Positions 46,101 to 57,920 of a stretch of DNA of 64,000 bases are shown in pieces. Position numbers and translations under genes: made by a program. The notes beneath the pieces are model-generated. The model did no database searches. It saw nothing but the letters and a program-made list of their open reading frames with translations, and was not told the DNA's origin. The stretch is taken from NCBI RefSeq assembly GCF_009389715.1, contig NW_024067680.1:1240001-1304000 (forward strand), read 5' to 3'. Position 1 is the first letter of the stretch. The number at the start of each line of letters is the position of its first letter. Source of the stretch: Phoenix dactylifera (taxonomy: Eukaryota; Streptophyta; Magnoliopsida; Arecales; Arecaceae).

Positions 46101-49100
46101 CTCTTGCATCTGGAAAAGGTTCAATATTCGACTGTTTTGTTCCTTAAATTTTGGGCTTCAGACTCTCCTTCTCTGTCTTACCGAATAACCTTGATCCCAA
46201 CTATAGCGCATAGGTGCATTTCTACCCTTGAGTGTGATTCTGAGCGTTCTCATAATTCCACATCATTCTTGGTTGAGTTCTAATCAGATGGCTGGCTATG
46301 TGGCTTAAGCCCATGTGTATGTTGACTATCTATTGAGTGCGGGGAAAAAGAGGGAATTAAATACACTCCTTATAAATTATATCTTCTCCCTTTGCTCTCT
46401 TTATCTCAGAAAAAGAGAAACAAGGAATGTAAATTAACTAAAGCGAATGTTTTTTTTTTTTAAATTGATTCCTTCATATTGCTAGCTGATAGGGATCGCA
46501 ACCCTCCATCAGATGTTTCTCCTCAATTAGTCATGTGCATCAGATATTCCTAATTTTAGTTTTTTAAGTGAATCTGCAGTGGTACCATTCATCATTTGGC
46601 AAACATTTATCTCCATAAAAGGTACCTTTTAGAACTTTGAGTATACTCAATGCAACCCGACTTTATTTATTCCCTTTTTTTGAGGAATATATTTGTAACA
46701 TAATTACATAAAAAAAGCTGCATACAAGGTCCGCCGAATCGGTATCGGAACCCGTACTGGTCGGCAGATGGGTCGATATGGTACCGGTCTCCTACTGCTG
46801 GCCCACAAGACATCGATCATAGGATCATCCTTATTATCAACGAAAGTACTATGGATCGGATATGTGTACTTTAGCTCCACTTCCTCCTGAATGCACTTCA
46901 ACCTTAACCTCGATTGTAGTAAATATATGCAAAACCGTTGAGGCGCTTTTGTGTCAAATGGTTTCTCTGCTTGCTGTGGATGAGGGCAAAGGTGGACCAA
47001 TTGCGCTTACAGCCACTCAGAAAATCGTCTGGAAGAGAATCTAGATAGCTAGCCGTTTAAGATTTTTCATGGACAAACCCAAATGTATCCACCATTCAAT
47101 TGCAAAAAGATTGAAGAAAATTACATATAAGATAGTATCATATTAGTAACTATTTAACGCCAAATAAATGTCCTCCCGATGTGTAATATACTTGAATTCA
47201 TATTTTTCTTATTTACGATAGGTGCTGAGACTCCAAAGCTGTCAGTGCCCTCTCTAAATATTTTAGTCCGTAAAAAAGAACCGTGTTATAATATGTTAAT
47301 AATTGAAGATACAAGTTAACTTACACATGTCACTTAAGTTAACTTATATCTTCTAGACGGAGGGCCATGACTTCTGGATCGCATTAAAACTTGAATAAAT
47401 AAACACCAAATTTTGTTGGAGAGTAGCTTGCATTCTCTTAAATAATTTTATATTTTGTTTGAATTTTATTTTTTTTATATTTTTATTTTTTAATCCAAAA
47501 TATATTTTTAATTTTTAAAAATTATATATAATCCAAAAATTAAAAATTTTTATGTCATTATGTAGATCATCCATAAATCTATAACATATAATAAAATCAA
47601 GCCCAAATAAAAAATTTTGGCATGATCTTTTTCTATTTTGTAAATTTTGAGCTATTTTTTCAAGCCCAAAAAATAAAAATAGAGGAAATGAGATAGGGGA
47701 GAGGAAGCACATCTTTCTTCAATCGCACTTTCTCAAATTGGGGGGAAGGGGGAGCCATTTAGGCATCTTAAGCCTAAACGAAGTAAAGAAGGTGTTTCGG
47801 CCTTTCCAACACCTCATTTTAACAAAAGAAGCAAAGGGGGAGGGCGCCTGGTTCTGAACTAAATCGACTCGGTGCGAACCAGATGGTTCGCACCGAGTTT
47901 GAACGGAATCGGTCGGTTCTGAACGGTTTTGGCTGGTTTCAGGCCGGTTTTGGCTGGTTCCAGGCCGGTTTTGGTCGATTTGGTCTGGTTTGGGCCTTTT
48001 CTGGTCGGTTTGGGGCCGGAACCGTTTTTAATGTGCGAACCGACCGGGTTCCCCACTGAGTCGGCTCGGTATGGGCCGAATCGGGCGATTCGGTCCGGTT
48101 CGGCCTACTTTGGCTGCATATGTTAGCAACCGGGAGTGTCATATCATCGGGTAAGGAGGTATCTATGCGAGGGCTCATTATCACCGAAGGCTTCCTTTGT
48201 CCTCTTTTCGAGATCAACTAAGAGGGGAGTTCGGGTGAGGGAATTGGGGGAGGAGGGGAATGCAACTAAGATTTTATTGGGCAGACGAATCGTCCGGACT
48301 GCCCAAACTATTCCGGTTCTTGACCAGTTTTGTATGGCCTGAACCACCCAGTTTGGGTCGGTTCGGCTAACTTTGTTTTGTAATGTTATGTACTTGGAGG
48401 GAGCTTACACTTACAATTATCAAATCTTATGTATTTTAAGCACTACTTCATATTGCAATCCTACAACTGTCTTGTTTTTGTATCCCTTCTTGGTTTTCAC
48501 TGCTATTCTAGTTGAGATCTTGTAGAATTTTTATTTTCCTTTTTTTTTGTTGAGATGATGAGAAATGATTCATGTGGCATATTTATGACTTGCAGTTCGT
48601 GCTTGCTAGTTTAGCTGGCTGGTTCTTGCTAGGTTATGGAGGATACAAGCTTTTTGGTGGAAAGAAGGGAAAGAAGGAAGAGGTAATTGTTAGTTTTAAA
48701 ACTGTGAAAACTGTACCCTCCATTTTCACACGTCATGCTTGGGAATTATGTATGCTTTGTATGCTGGATAGAGGTTATTGTGCTTTCCTTTAATAATTTA
48801 GTTTTATATCTACTTGAAGAGGATTCTCATACATCAAGTTCAAGAGCGTCTTGGAAAGATTGCAGCATAACAATTATGTGCATAGTGATATTTCTGAATA
48901 TATGCAGATGCTTCTCTGATAAGTTTCACTAAGGTAAACAATAGGGGGAGGGGACGGGGTTGGGGGTTTAGAATGCTAACATGTTGGGCTGGTGGTATAT
49001 TTGGGAAGAATTCCGTATACATCATATTCATATCCACTTTCAAAGCAGGTATAATATACTGTATCTTGAAGAATTTTGAGATCATAACTCCAACTAAATG

Positions 49101-51023
49101 AATGGGTTCATCGCTCTCCATTGGTGATTTTTTTTTTTTTGAGTAAGATAAATTGTTTTGGCATTTTTCAGAGGATAACAATTCAAGCAATCCCAAAATG
49201 TAAAGTCTCAGATATCATCTTCTGGGGATGTCACTAATAAGTGATCACCATTTGAATTTTTGTCAACTGTTCAATGCCGGTGTTGGGGGTTTAGAATGCC
49301 TGGCATCCTAACATGTTGGGCTGGTGGTATATCTGGGAAGAATTCCATATACATCATATTCATATCCACTTTCAAAGCAGGTATGATACCGTATCTTGAA
49401 GAATTTTGAGATCATAACTCCAACTAAATGAATGGGCCCATCTCTCTCCATTGGTGATTTTTTTTTTTTGAGTAAGATAAATTGTTTTGGCGTTTTTCAG
49501 AGCATAACAATTCAAGCAATTCCAAAATGTAAAGTCTCACATATCATCTTCTAGGGATGTCACTAATAAGTGATCCCCATCTGAATTTTTTTCAGCTGTT
49601 CGATGCCTTTTAATCTACTAATGCATCTGATGTTCTTAATTGATTTCATTTTTTTTTCTGAAATACTACTAGATGGCACCTGTAAATGCATGTGTAGAAA
49701 GAAGAGATTTGAAACCTCAGCAATTTTATCGAGTCTGATGGGATAGATTTTGGGAAGAGATAGATCAGTTAAACATGGGGGCGGTAGTTCGATAACTAGA
49801 CACAACTTTTATAATTTTTTTTCCCAACAACCAATACAAAAGCTGGTCAATGTCTTTTCTTCTTAACTCTGATGACTAGCGACTTTGTCTAATTGGTTGT
49901 CTGCATGAGGTTGGTCAGATGGGCATGCTACTTTGGCTAACAGAGAGTCGTAAATATCATAGGTTAAAAGAGTCCATGAATTTGCTCTCACTTCCTTGGT
50001 TGAGCCCAGATCCAACTTGGATAAGCCCCATGATATTCTTCTAGTATTTTCTGTCAGCGGCTTGCTAAATTTCCCTTTGATTCTTTTCCATCTCAATCAA
50101 ATGTCTCTACCAAGTGATCTCTGCAGGTAGTGGCAGGGAGTATGTGAGGTGTCTCAGTTTAATCTGGGTAGTTGAAAGTTAATTTCCCTTGTGCATTATC
50201 TCATTGCAGTGTATGACAGGATGAAAATGTATTTGAGAAGATTTTTATAGTCCCCCCCCCTTCTTTTCTTATTTTAATTGCCATTCATTGCTAATTCTAA
50301 CCTTGGTTTACTGGTAGATTTTCTGCAACTTTTATAGGGTGCCTTTGGGGCTTAGCAATTCCTGGATTGTGTAGTTATAAAAAAAGAGTTAAACAAAAGT
50401 CCAATAGGGATGTAATATGATCATCTTGTGATAATATTTTTATTCAACCGTTTCAGGATATCAGCTTCATTTTTAATTTACACCTTATTACACAAGAAGA
50501 TAATGAGGAAACTTAATTCACATTTTCGGCAATTATTCTTCTGGATTGACACGAGTGGCATGTCCAACGCACAAGCAATTAGTTTTCTAATATATCATCG
50601 GAATGCATTTTGCATAAACAGTTAAAAACTGATTGCGATTTTGGTAGAAAAATTGACTGATCCATGGTTCCAGTGGCTCCCTTTTAGGTGGTACAAATAT
50701 GCATGGCACAAGCTTTATTGTTGCTTCTCATGCTTGAGTTTCACTTCTGTACCCTTTGCTGTATATGCCTTGAAAATGAAAACTAGGATCTTAATTTCAA
50801 TCAAGAAAAAGATGACTATGATCTTAATTTTTTAGGTGTGATGAGCATTATTTCACTTCAAATGTGTGCTATCAATTGACATCACAACAAATCTGGCTTC
50901 CATACTTTTAATCAATATGTATGAAATTTTTTCCCCTCATGGTTATCTTATAGAATGTCTCATATCAAATTAATGGTTTCCTAATCTTTCTTGTTACAGG
51001 AAGTTGGAGAATCAGCGAAGTAG
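40111..51023 (+). CDS. Small mitochondrial inner-membrane protein, probable complex I subunit, 4 exons
   Basis: The model is join(40111..40216,40564..40634,48596..48682,51000..51023), giving 95 residues. Frame is kept at every junction. The first donor could equally be three bases earlier (40213), dropping one glycine. Residues 1-33 (MAARAALAVASSISRSSLPS, then PAVKHVPRRGLAGGG) are basic and serine-rich with no acids, like a mitochondrial presequence. DHHGPPRVNIWEDPLSPSKW and KEEH follow, then one membrane span FVLASLAGWFLLGYGGYKLF and a lysine-rich tail GGKKGKKEE. The SPSKWKEEHF...GW..L.YGGYKL pattern matches my memory of a plant-specific small membrane-arm subunit of NADH dehydrogenase. The subunit name is not certain. 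Introns are 347, 7961 and 2317 bp. The two long ones hold transposon remnants. Confidence 0.72.
41040..41175 (-). mobile_element. Candidate SINE fragment
   Basis: On the minus strand, AGGCTTGGGCTGA followed about 27 bases later by GGTTCAAGCCC resembles the A and B boxes of a tRNA-type Pol III promoter, as in plant SINEs. It lies in intron 2. No tRNA can be folded from it and no poly(A) or target duplication is clear, so this is tentative. Confidence 0.3.
42720..42925. repeat. Remnant of the CAAGGTTCG MITE family
   Basis: It ends with gatactggtatttggaacct and tg, like the right end of the MITE at 27598-27803, after GTACCGG-like words (tgtactgg, ctaccgatactgg). The left end is not recognisable. 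Confidence 0.35.
43575..44332. repeat. Long inverted repeat, left arm (intron 2)
   Basis: Read on the plus strand this matches the minus strand of 47377-48110. It has an outer part rich in CCGAACCGG/CCGGTTCGG words and an inner AT-rich part (agctcaaaaattgcaaaat, gatcatgccaaaa, tttgggcttgatttt, tatggatgat, cataaaaatttttaattttt, ttcaagttttgatgcgatc). It contains a perfect 34-bp palindrome at 43748-43781, centred on CGAACCGGCCGGTTCG. Confidence 0.8.
44605..44880. repeat. Diverged tandem duplication, about 141 bp
   Basis: The block from 44605 (tattagtcatttgccatata, attgagcttttaaattt) recurs from 44746 with perhaps 80% identity, including gggtgtccatat and cccctct. No function is evident. Confidence 0.7.
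46725..46790. repeat. Remnant of the CAAGGTTCG MITE family, left end
   Basis: It starts caaggtccgccg, close to the MITE terminus CAAGGTTCGCCG, and continues with gtatcgg, cgtactggtcgg and ggtaccggt words. No right end was found. Confidence 0.45.
47377..48110. repeat. Long inverted repeat, right arm (intron 2)
   Basis: Inverted counterpart of 43575-44332, with imperfect identity that is highest in the inner AT-rich 330 bp. The counterpart of the 34-bp palindrome (about 47866-47898) is interrupted by agat at its centre. The arms enclose about 3.0 kb without transposase motifs. Confidence 0.8.
48959..49606. repeat. Tandem duplication, period 323 bp (intron 3)
   Basis: 48959-49281 and 49282-49606 are nearly identical by eye (gttgggggtttagaatgc, catgttgggctggtggtata, ctttcaaagcaggtat, gagtaagataaattgttttg, gggatgtcactaataagtga). 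Differences are mostly single bases plus a short insertion. It is a recent direct duplication. Confidence 0.9.
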
Positions 51024-54000
51024 ACTAGTTATGTCTGCAGTACTGTTTTCTTTCTTCTGTGAAAGCCTGGAAATAAAGCATTTGCAAAGACATGAAACCT
51101 CTTGAACGGTTACAACTTTGTTCTGTTCTATCGAGTTTTGTGGTAGGCTGTATAACTTGAGAGCTTTTCCTGTAATCTCGGTGAATACTTTGATATACGA
51201 CAAACTCATTGTTTTTTTGGGTTTAATCACATTGTGGTAAACTCCCACAACAACTCTGTTTATTATTTTATCACTCCTGGGAGATTGTTAACTTCATTCG
51301 TTGGCATTTCGTGGAACCTTTTCTTACTATCATTTCTTGTCTGAATAAGTCAACTTTTCTTCACACAGAAATCAATTTTTTATTACATTTTGCCAGTCAC
51401 TGATTGTTATCTACTTGATTTCAGTGTTCTAAATTCTTCTTCTCTATAGGTTTATGGCAGACTTAACTTCCAAGGCTCTTAGGTAGAAAAAAAACCATAG
51501 CCCTTGACTGTACCCAAAACTTATGGAATTATCATTAGTTATCTTGAATTCTTTTAATTGAAATGTGTATAATTCCTTGCTGATATTTCAAGCAATGACA
51601 GCTGGATTGTGCTGAATTGGGTGATTCGAGCTAGTATAGAATTGGATTGGTTGATAAGCAGTATGGTTCTGCTATTTGATTCAATTTGGTTCCTTTTCTT
51701 TCTCTCTTTTCTTAATTATAAACCATTGAGCAGTCTTTTTCGAAGCTTCTGTTTGGCTCTTGCTCTCCCTCGATTCTTCCCTCTCTCTCATCATAATCTC
51801 TCTCTCCCCCGTCTCTCTCATTGTAATCTCTCTCTCTCCCAGCAATCTCTCTTTCTTGGTGATCTACATCGATCGGGGTCAGTGGCGACGTTCTCTCTCT
51901 CATTCAACAGTTTGGATCGTCTCTTCCTTGATCGACGTCGATGCGGAGACCCTCTTCCTCGATCTAGCACTCGTGCACTTGATCGACGTCGATGTTCATG
52001 TCGTCGCCCTCAATTGATGTTGATGTCTTTGTCACGGTACGCCTCTCTCCCTCTCTCTCCTCCCTCGTTCCCCTCTTCCTCTCCTTTCTTCGTCTTCTTT
52101 CTCTATTTCCTAATTCTCCTTTTAGGGTTAGAGTTTCTCTCTCCTCTCTTGTCTCGATGTTTTGTTTTTGGTATGCCTTAGCTCGGTATTTATGTTCTGA
52201 TACTGGATTGAACTAGTTGCCAGCTAATACCAGCCCCGATACCGGTTCGGCGAATCTTGATTTCGAGTTCCAAAGGCCTAAATTTTTCTGCTGCTTTTCA
52301 AGTAGCTCAATCGAGTTATTTATATGATAAAATGGAATTATTGATAAATCCTGAAACTAGGATCTCTAAAGTGACTGGCAGATGATTCTTATCTTGGTAA
52401 ATTGCACTTCCTGCAGGCATGGCATAGTATTCCCAAAATAATATATAATGTTGTTGACGGCCGGTGGCAGCCTCGAGCAAGCCCGGGGTGCCGGCATAAA
52501 GCTCCAGGTTTGAGAGGTCTGCCATCTTGGAAACTGAGGGGAAACAGGACCTGGGAGTTCACAAATTCTGTGTGCTTTCACCCATGTTGAGTTTTCTTTT
52601 GATTTGTATGGTTAGTTTACAAATCCTCCTCTACGTGGAGTCTGAGAGGCAATAAATAAAATATGATGCTTGCCTGCCTCTCTCTCTTCCATATCAAGCG
52701 ATCCATAACTAGCTGGGAGGCAATCCGTCTGGTTTTGCTTCCTTTGCCAGCATATACCTGGTATAAAAAAGGCCATAAGCAACAACAAGGAACAACTAGT
52801 TTTTACCTGGTATATATATGTCTTTACCTGTATTTCTTTTGGATGCTCCCCTCCTACATATTATTAAAGCTTTTTTTTTGAAGTGTCCTTTCCAATCACT
52901 TTTTGCACATTACCATATGAATCTCAGTGATCTTCGTTGCTCATTAGTAACATTGATCAACTGATCAATGATGCAGCCATGCCTTTGCATGCTACAATTT
53001 CTGATCTTGTATGAACCAGATGAAATTTTTAAGCTGGCCATAAGAATTATTTAAATCATCTGCGTTTTTCACTTTGTAAGCATATACAACTGAGCACCTT
53101 CATATCACTTGGCAATGCTCATCTGTCATGTTGATTAATTAGTCAATTTTGCTGTTGCATGCTGTATGAACTTTAGCACTGTATCCAATTAGTAAAATAA
53201 ATGAATCTTTAAGTAGTTTGATAGCTCACTCATAATTCTTTCTTTCTTTTTTAAATTATGGAGATTTTCATTCAATAGAGCTTATTTTTTTGCTGAGTTT
53301 CTTGTACAACAGATGTGCTTCCACTTCAGGGAAATTAATTAATCACCGATTGGAAGAATGGGCAAAAAATTCAGGTGTCAGATTGTTGCAAACAAATACT
53401 TACCTTTCTGACTCTGGCATCTGGCATCGGATCAGTCTTACTGCAGCCAAACATGGTCATGTAGTCCTTTACTGGATAATAAATTTATAATTTTACCCAT
53501 CACCACAGCTCTATTCACCGCAATCAGCTTTCGATTATAAATTTATAATTAACTCTTTTTTTTTGGAGCCAACGTCAACTAATCAGTATAAATTGAATTA
53601 TTGCTTGTTTAAATTCTAAGTAACAATAACCATAATTTTATGTGACACTAACTGGTTTACTTGTGCCACTATGATGCTCTTTGTGGAAGATGCAGTCTGT
53701 TCTTGCGTATCAAGCAAAACTATTGCTGTCCCATTGTTGATGATCATATATAAATTCTAATGGCTTAAGCTTTTAGGCTGAGCTGGGTTTCAATATGTAT
53801 ATCAAGTCCTACTGCATTCAATTCCCCCATCTTCCTAACATCCGATCATATCTTTGATAAGTCCGTTGAAACCATGGATTCCCGTATCTCCTCTTCCATC
53901 CTTTTATTTTTCCTTGACATCCTATAAATCGGTAGAAATTGAAAAATATGGTAAAATCAGGCCAAAATTTTATATTTTGGCAAGTTTAGATCTTTTTTAC

Positions 54001-55035
54001 AACTACATATGATATAATTTTTTATTTTTTACATTATTTATTTTTATTAAAATTATATTTTTAGATAAAAAATTATAAAAAAATAAAATGTTAGATTCTA
54101 ACAACTAGTATCATGCTCAAGAACTAGCACGCTGTCTACTGGCTTTTTGATAGCAGTTTGATTGATTTTGGACATATTAATTGCTTTTTGCATAAAAGCT
54201 AAGCTTTTAAGTAATTCCTAGATTAATTAGGCTATTAGTCCTTAATATGGCTGATAAAACATATATGACACTTCTATCGAAGACTACATTAGGTAGAATT
54301 AAAATTTAATTTACAAATTTTTATACAACCTAAATATTATTTTTAATAGAAATTTTAGTAGCATGTAGATATTTCAAATAAGTTTTTTTTGAAGCATGCA
54401 TTATATTTTTCGATAGTTATGCAATTTAAACACACTTTTTTGGAAAAATTAATATAAAGATATGAATAAAATAAGAAATAAAAATTGAGAATTATATAAA
54501 TATAGTTTAGATGTAATTTTTGGAAAACTGTTCAATTTTTGTAGAATTTCTCTAAACTTTTGAGTAATTTTAAATTAAAAAATTATCTAATCCATAAAAA
54601 GCTATAGATAATTCATAGATATATAAAACGCTGCAAGTGATTATGATTTGGGTTGGCTCATGACCCCAACCGATCCGATCCGCTTAAACTCAAATCGACT
54701 TTGTGTTAAAAAAACCCGTAGGACTACATCAGATTTAAGATTGGACCTGAGTTTATTAAATCTGGATCCGACTCGACCTGATGTGATTCGTTTGATTTTT
54801 AGAAAACTTTTTTCAATCATACCATCTAACCCAAAGTCAAAACGTTGGCCCGTAAGCTGCAGGGTTGTTAAGAGTCGCGACCCCCGCCTCCGTCCGCGTG
54901 CGTCATTTGATTTTCGAGTATTCTCGCGCCGAATCTCTTGCCGCTTTTTTTTATTTTGTTTTTAGGCAAGTAATCTGTTACCGCTTTACCGCAAACTTCT
55001 GGCGCCAAACCTTCCCGCCATTCCCTGCCTTCTCA
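51024..55035. other. Intergenic, 3' flank plus repeat-rich DNA
   Basis: The first part is likely the 3' UTR of the 95-residue protein gene. 51730-52160 has long CT-rich runs (tctctctccc, cctctc) and Arg-rich or Ser-rich open frames that I read as low-complexity DNA. 52236-52259 looks like the right end of the CAAGGTTCG MITE family (gataccggttcggcgaatct, then tg). 53880-54640 is very AT-rich. No gene is recognised. Confidence 0.4.
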
Positions 55036-55046
55036 TCAATAAAAGG
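55036..55046 (+). promoter_or_regulatory. TATA-like box
   Basis: Reads tcaataaaagg, about 70 bases before the ATG at 55112, followed by a CT-rich leader. The spacing fits a plant core promoter. Confidence 0.45.
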
Positions 55047-55111
55047 CTCCCCATCGCCCCACCCTATTTCACCACTTTTTCTCCCATTCTCTGTCTCCAA
55101 TCTTCGCAGAG

Positions 55112-55780
55112 ATGGTGGTGGCTTTGGGGCCGGGGAGGTTCTACGGGAGCAGCCTCCCGCGGCCGCGGTTCTACGCCGAGGTGAAGCTGAACGAGGACCG
55201 CGTCGACCCACCGGTGCGCGTCATGGATCCGCTGCTCTCGTGGGCTAACGAGGCCCACTGGTCCATGGGCGGCCTCAGCTTCAAGCGCCACCGCCTCCAG
55301 GGCCGGATCGAGGGCTCCATCAAGAAGCTCCGCGCCCAGCAAGAGAGAATGCACAGAAATTCCCCTTCCATCGACCGAAACCCGGCGACCAAGCCAAGGT
55401 TCTCCGGCCATAAGCCCCAGTCTCTGGCCTCGCTCCGTTCCGACTCCTCCGAATCCGAGTCTGAGGAGGAGGTGCAGAAGAAGGCAAAGGATGTTAGCAT
55501 CGTTTCGTCGCCGTCGATTGGGTCCGCTCAGAAGAGGAAGAGGGTGAGGAGGCTCGGAGATGAGTTTGATAGGATCGCGGAACAGCAGCAGATGGGGAAG
55601 CAGAGTGAGGCGGTGGAAAGTGTTGCATCGAGGACACGGAGCCGGAGGCCGGACGCGGAGGGATTGGAACTCGGTGAGGAGCCTACCGTCGCTGGGAAAG
55701 GGAGTGTGGAGAGAAGGAAGAAGGAGGCTGATGGCGCGAAGCCGAGAAGGACTTCTCCAAGGAAGAAGCAGCTGATATGA
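55112..55780 (+). CDS. Conserved plant protein of unknown function, single exon
   Basis: The 222-residue frame has an ATG in a purine-rich context (cagagATGG). The N-terminal 75 residues (MVVALGPGRFYGSSLPRPRF, YAEVKLNEDRVDPPVRVMDP, LLSWANEAHWSMGGLSFKRH, RLQGRIEGSI) match a plant-specific family that I remember only as uncharacterised. The rest is low complexity: SDSSESESEEEV acidic run at about 110-121, basic QKRKRVRRLGDEF, RTRSRR, and a C-terminal RRTSPRKKQLI. These basic clusters suggest a nuclear protein, which is an inference. No catalytic motif is visible. No intron is needed, and the GC content is far above its flanks. Confidence 0.82.
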   Translation: MVVALGPGRFYGSSLPRPRFYAEVKLNEDRVDPPVRVMDPLLSWANEAHWSMGGLSFKRHRLQGRIEGSIKKLRAQQERMHRNSPSIDRNPATKPRFSGHKPQSLASLRSDSSESESEEEVQKKAKDVSIVSSPSIGSAQKRKRVRRLGDEFDRIAEQQQMGKQSEAVESVASRTRSRRPDAEGLELGEEPTVAGKGSVERRKKEADGAKPRRTSPRKKQLI

Positions 55781-57920
55781 TTCCTATGTTTCTTTCTCGT
55801 CCTTTCTCTTCCTGTCTCTGTGATGTTTTGGATTGAATCAACTGCAGTTTACTTGTTTGATGTATTGATGCTGAGAAAGAATGAATTAGTTTGATGAGGA
55901 TCGATTTGGTCCAAGTCCTAAAACTGAAATTAGTTTTGCTCTCTGCTTGTTTGCTTAGTAAAATTCTTTAAGCTTTTATATCTTGTGTGCATGTGACTAG
56001 GCAAGAGGAATTAGTTATATACATCATGATAAAAAATCAGAGAAGTTTAGATGTGCATGTTTGCAGGCTTAGGGAATTACATATATTAAAGGGACTAGAT
56101 CTGGATTCGAATTTTTTGGGTTGAAAATTAGTTATGCATAGATCCGGCTCAATCTGAATGATTTATTGGGTCAAAAATTGTAGCTGTGGATCTATTTTGA
56201 TCCAATCTCATCTTTTATTGGATTGAATTTGGGTCTAACATTAGGACCCGAATAAGGAATCGAGTTGGATCGGTGTTATTCATGAGTCGGTCCGATCTAT
56301 TTGTACCCCTAGATGCATTGTAATAATTTAACTTTTTAACTCAGCAGAAACTAAATATATTGGTCTATATGCACTACAATCTATGTTTGAGATTTAAATG
56401 TCTTCAGCAAAATGTAGATATGTAGTATTCAGGACCCACTCTATAATGACTTTGTATGTGATAAGGAGGTTTCTATGTTAGGTTGGCTCGAAGGCCAACA
56501 AGCCTAACTAGAGCTTAATACCTGAGGATCAGCCCCTAGGCTAAGCTAGTCTCATAGCCAAGCAAGTTGGGATCAATGTAGCGAACTGGGCAGATCGACA
56601 TATGCCACGTCCAGCCAACCAATGGAGAAGGCTAGTTAGGGTCATAGTCTGGTTTAGAGTTGGAGACCTTTGGTCTGAAATTTGATAGAGATGTTGAGGA
56701 GAGATCACGACACGAAGGCCAGTGAGAGCTGCAAGGCTAGCTAGAGAGGAAGAGCCATTTAGGGTACTCTACCTATTCGAGCCAACTAGGAAAGAAAAGA
56801 AGGTAAATCCATTGGAGAGTAGATGAGGAGCCAGTTCATAGTGATTGTAAAACTATCAAGCTCTCTAACAACAGATTGCCTGAGTCATGTAATCATACAA
56901 GTAATGATGATGACTCTTCCAACAATGATGGGTTCAATGGTCAAGTGGAGGCAATAGACAGGGAGGGGGTGACATGTACTTCCCTTTGCTTACTCCATTC
57001 ATTAGGGACTCTCGATTTGAATATGTGATGCAGGATATGGTGCACTAGCATAAGGCTAGGGAGGACACCATAATATACAAAAGAAGGGGACTCGGAGGTT
57101 GTGGACATTGTACTAATCTGGCTGATGAGGTGGTGCATTGAGTTGGAATCCTGGACGTACCAGTAGCAGTACCAGTAGCAGTGATACTCAAGTCATCATC
57201 TAATATCGAATCATATCATCCAATGTCAGGTTATGACCTATGTATATGTGCCCTCTACGTCTTCATATTCTAGCGGGTATGATCCTTCTCAACCTCAATC
57301 AGGGTATGGATTAGACCTCACTCAATCCTTTTTGAGATTTTCGTTACTTTACCTGAGAGAGCAATAGTATCAACATGGCTATCTAGGATAGATAAGCTAT
57401 AGGGTGGATACAATACCAAGACCGGAGTCAAGTCCTAATGTCTGACTAGGAATATGATTTGGGCATGTATGAGGGACATGGACAGTCCACATGGAATTGA
57501 ACAAATGCATATTTGTTGCACTTCCAATTTTAAAACAGGTATTTTACATTTTTTAGTGTTATACTTAATCAATTTAACATGTGTTACATAGTCATACCAT
57601 TCTCTAGGCATGTAAATATCCAAGGTATCGTACTTTCTACTTTCTAGTTCCATTTAATTGGTGATTGCTAAATGGATGGGTAACTTTTTTGGTACTTTTC
57701 TTTATATTAAAACATTTTATTTTGCTTTATTTTTTTTCTAGCATTATATTTTAGAGCTACAAAAGGATTCTATTAATTCTTGTTAAAATACCATTTAAAT
57801 GGTTGCAAATACAAAAAAACATTTTATAACTTGAGATAAGCAAAGTCTATGAAAAATGAAACTTAATTTTCTATCAGGCTATGGCTATGCATTACTTTGC
57901 CAAGCCGGTAGATCTTAATT
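55781..57920. other. Intergenic between two convergent genes
   Basis: 3' flanks of the 55112 gene and of the minus-strand gene ending at 57921. 56100-56320 contains repeated ggatc/gatcc and gggtc words typical of decayed transposon ends. 56900-57400 has coding-like but interrupted plus-strand reading (for example YSSGYDPSQPQSGYGL at about 57270-57320) that could be a dead transposon gene. I cannot assign it. Confidence 0.35.

Noticed and set aside
51609..52216. 190-codon Ser/Leu/Arg-rich frame as a possible membrane protein
   Set aside because: It is translated from CT-rich low-complexity DNA next to a MITE end; overlapping frames on both strands look equally open.
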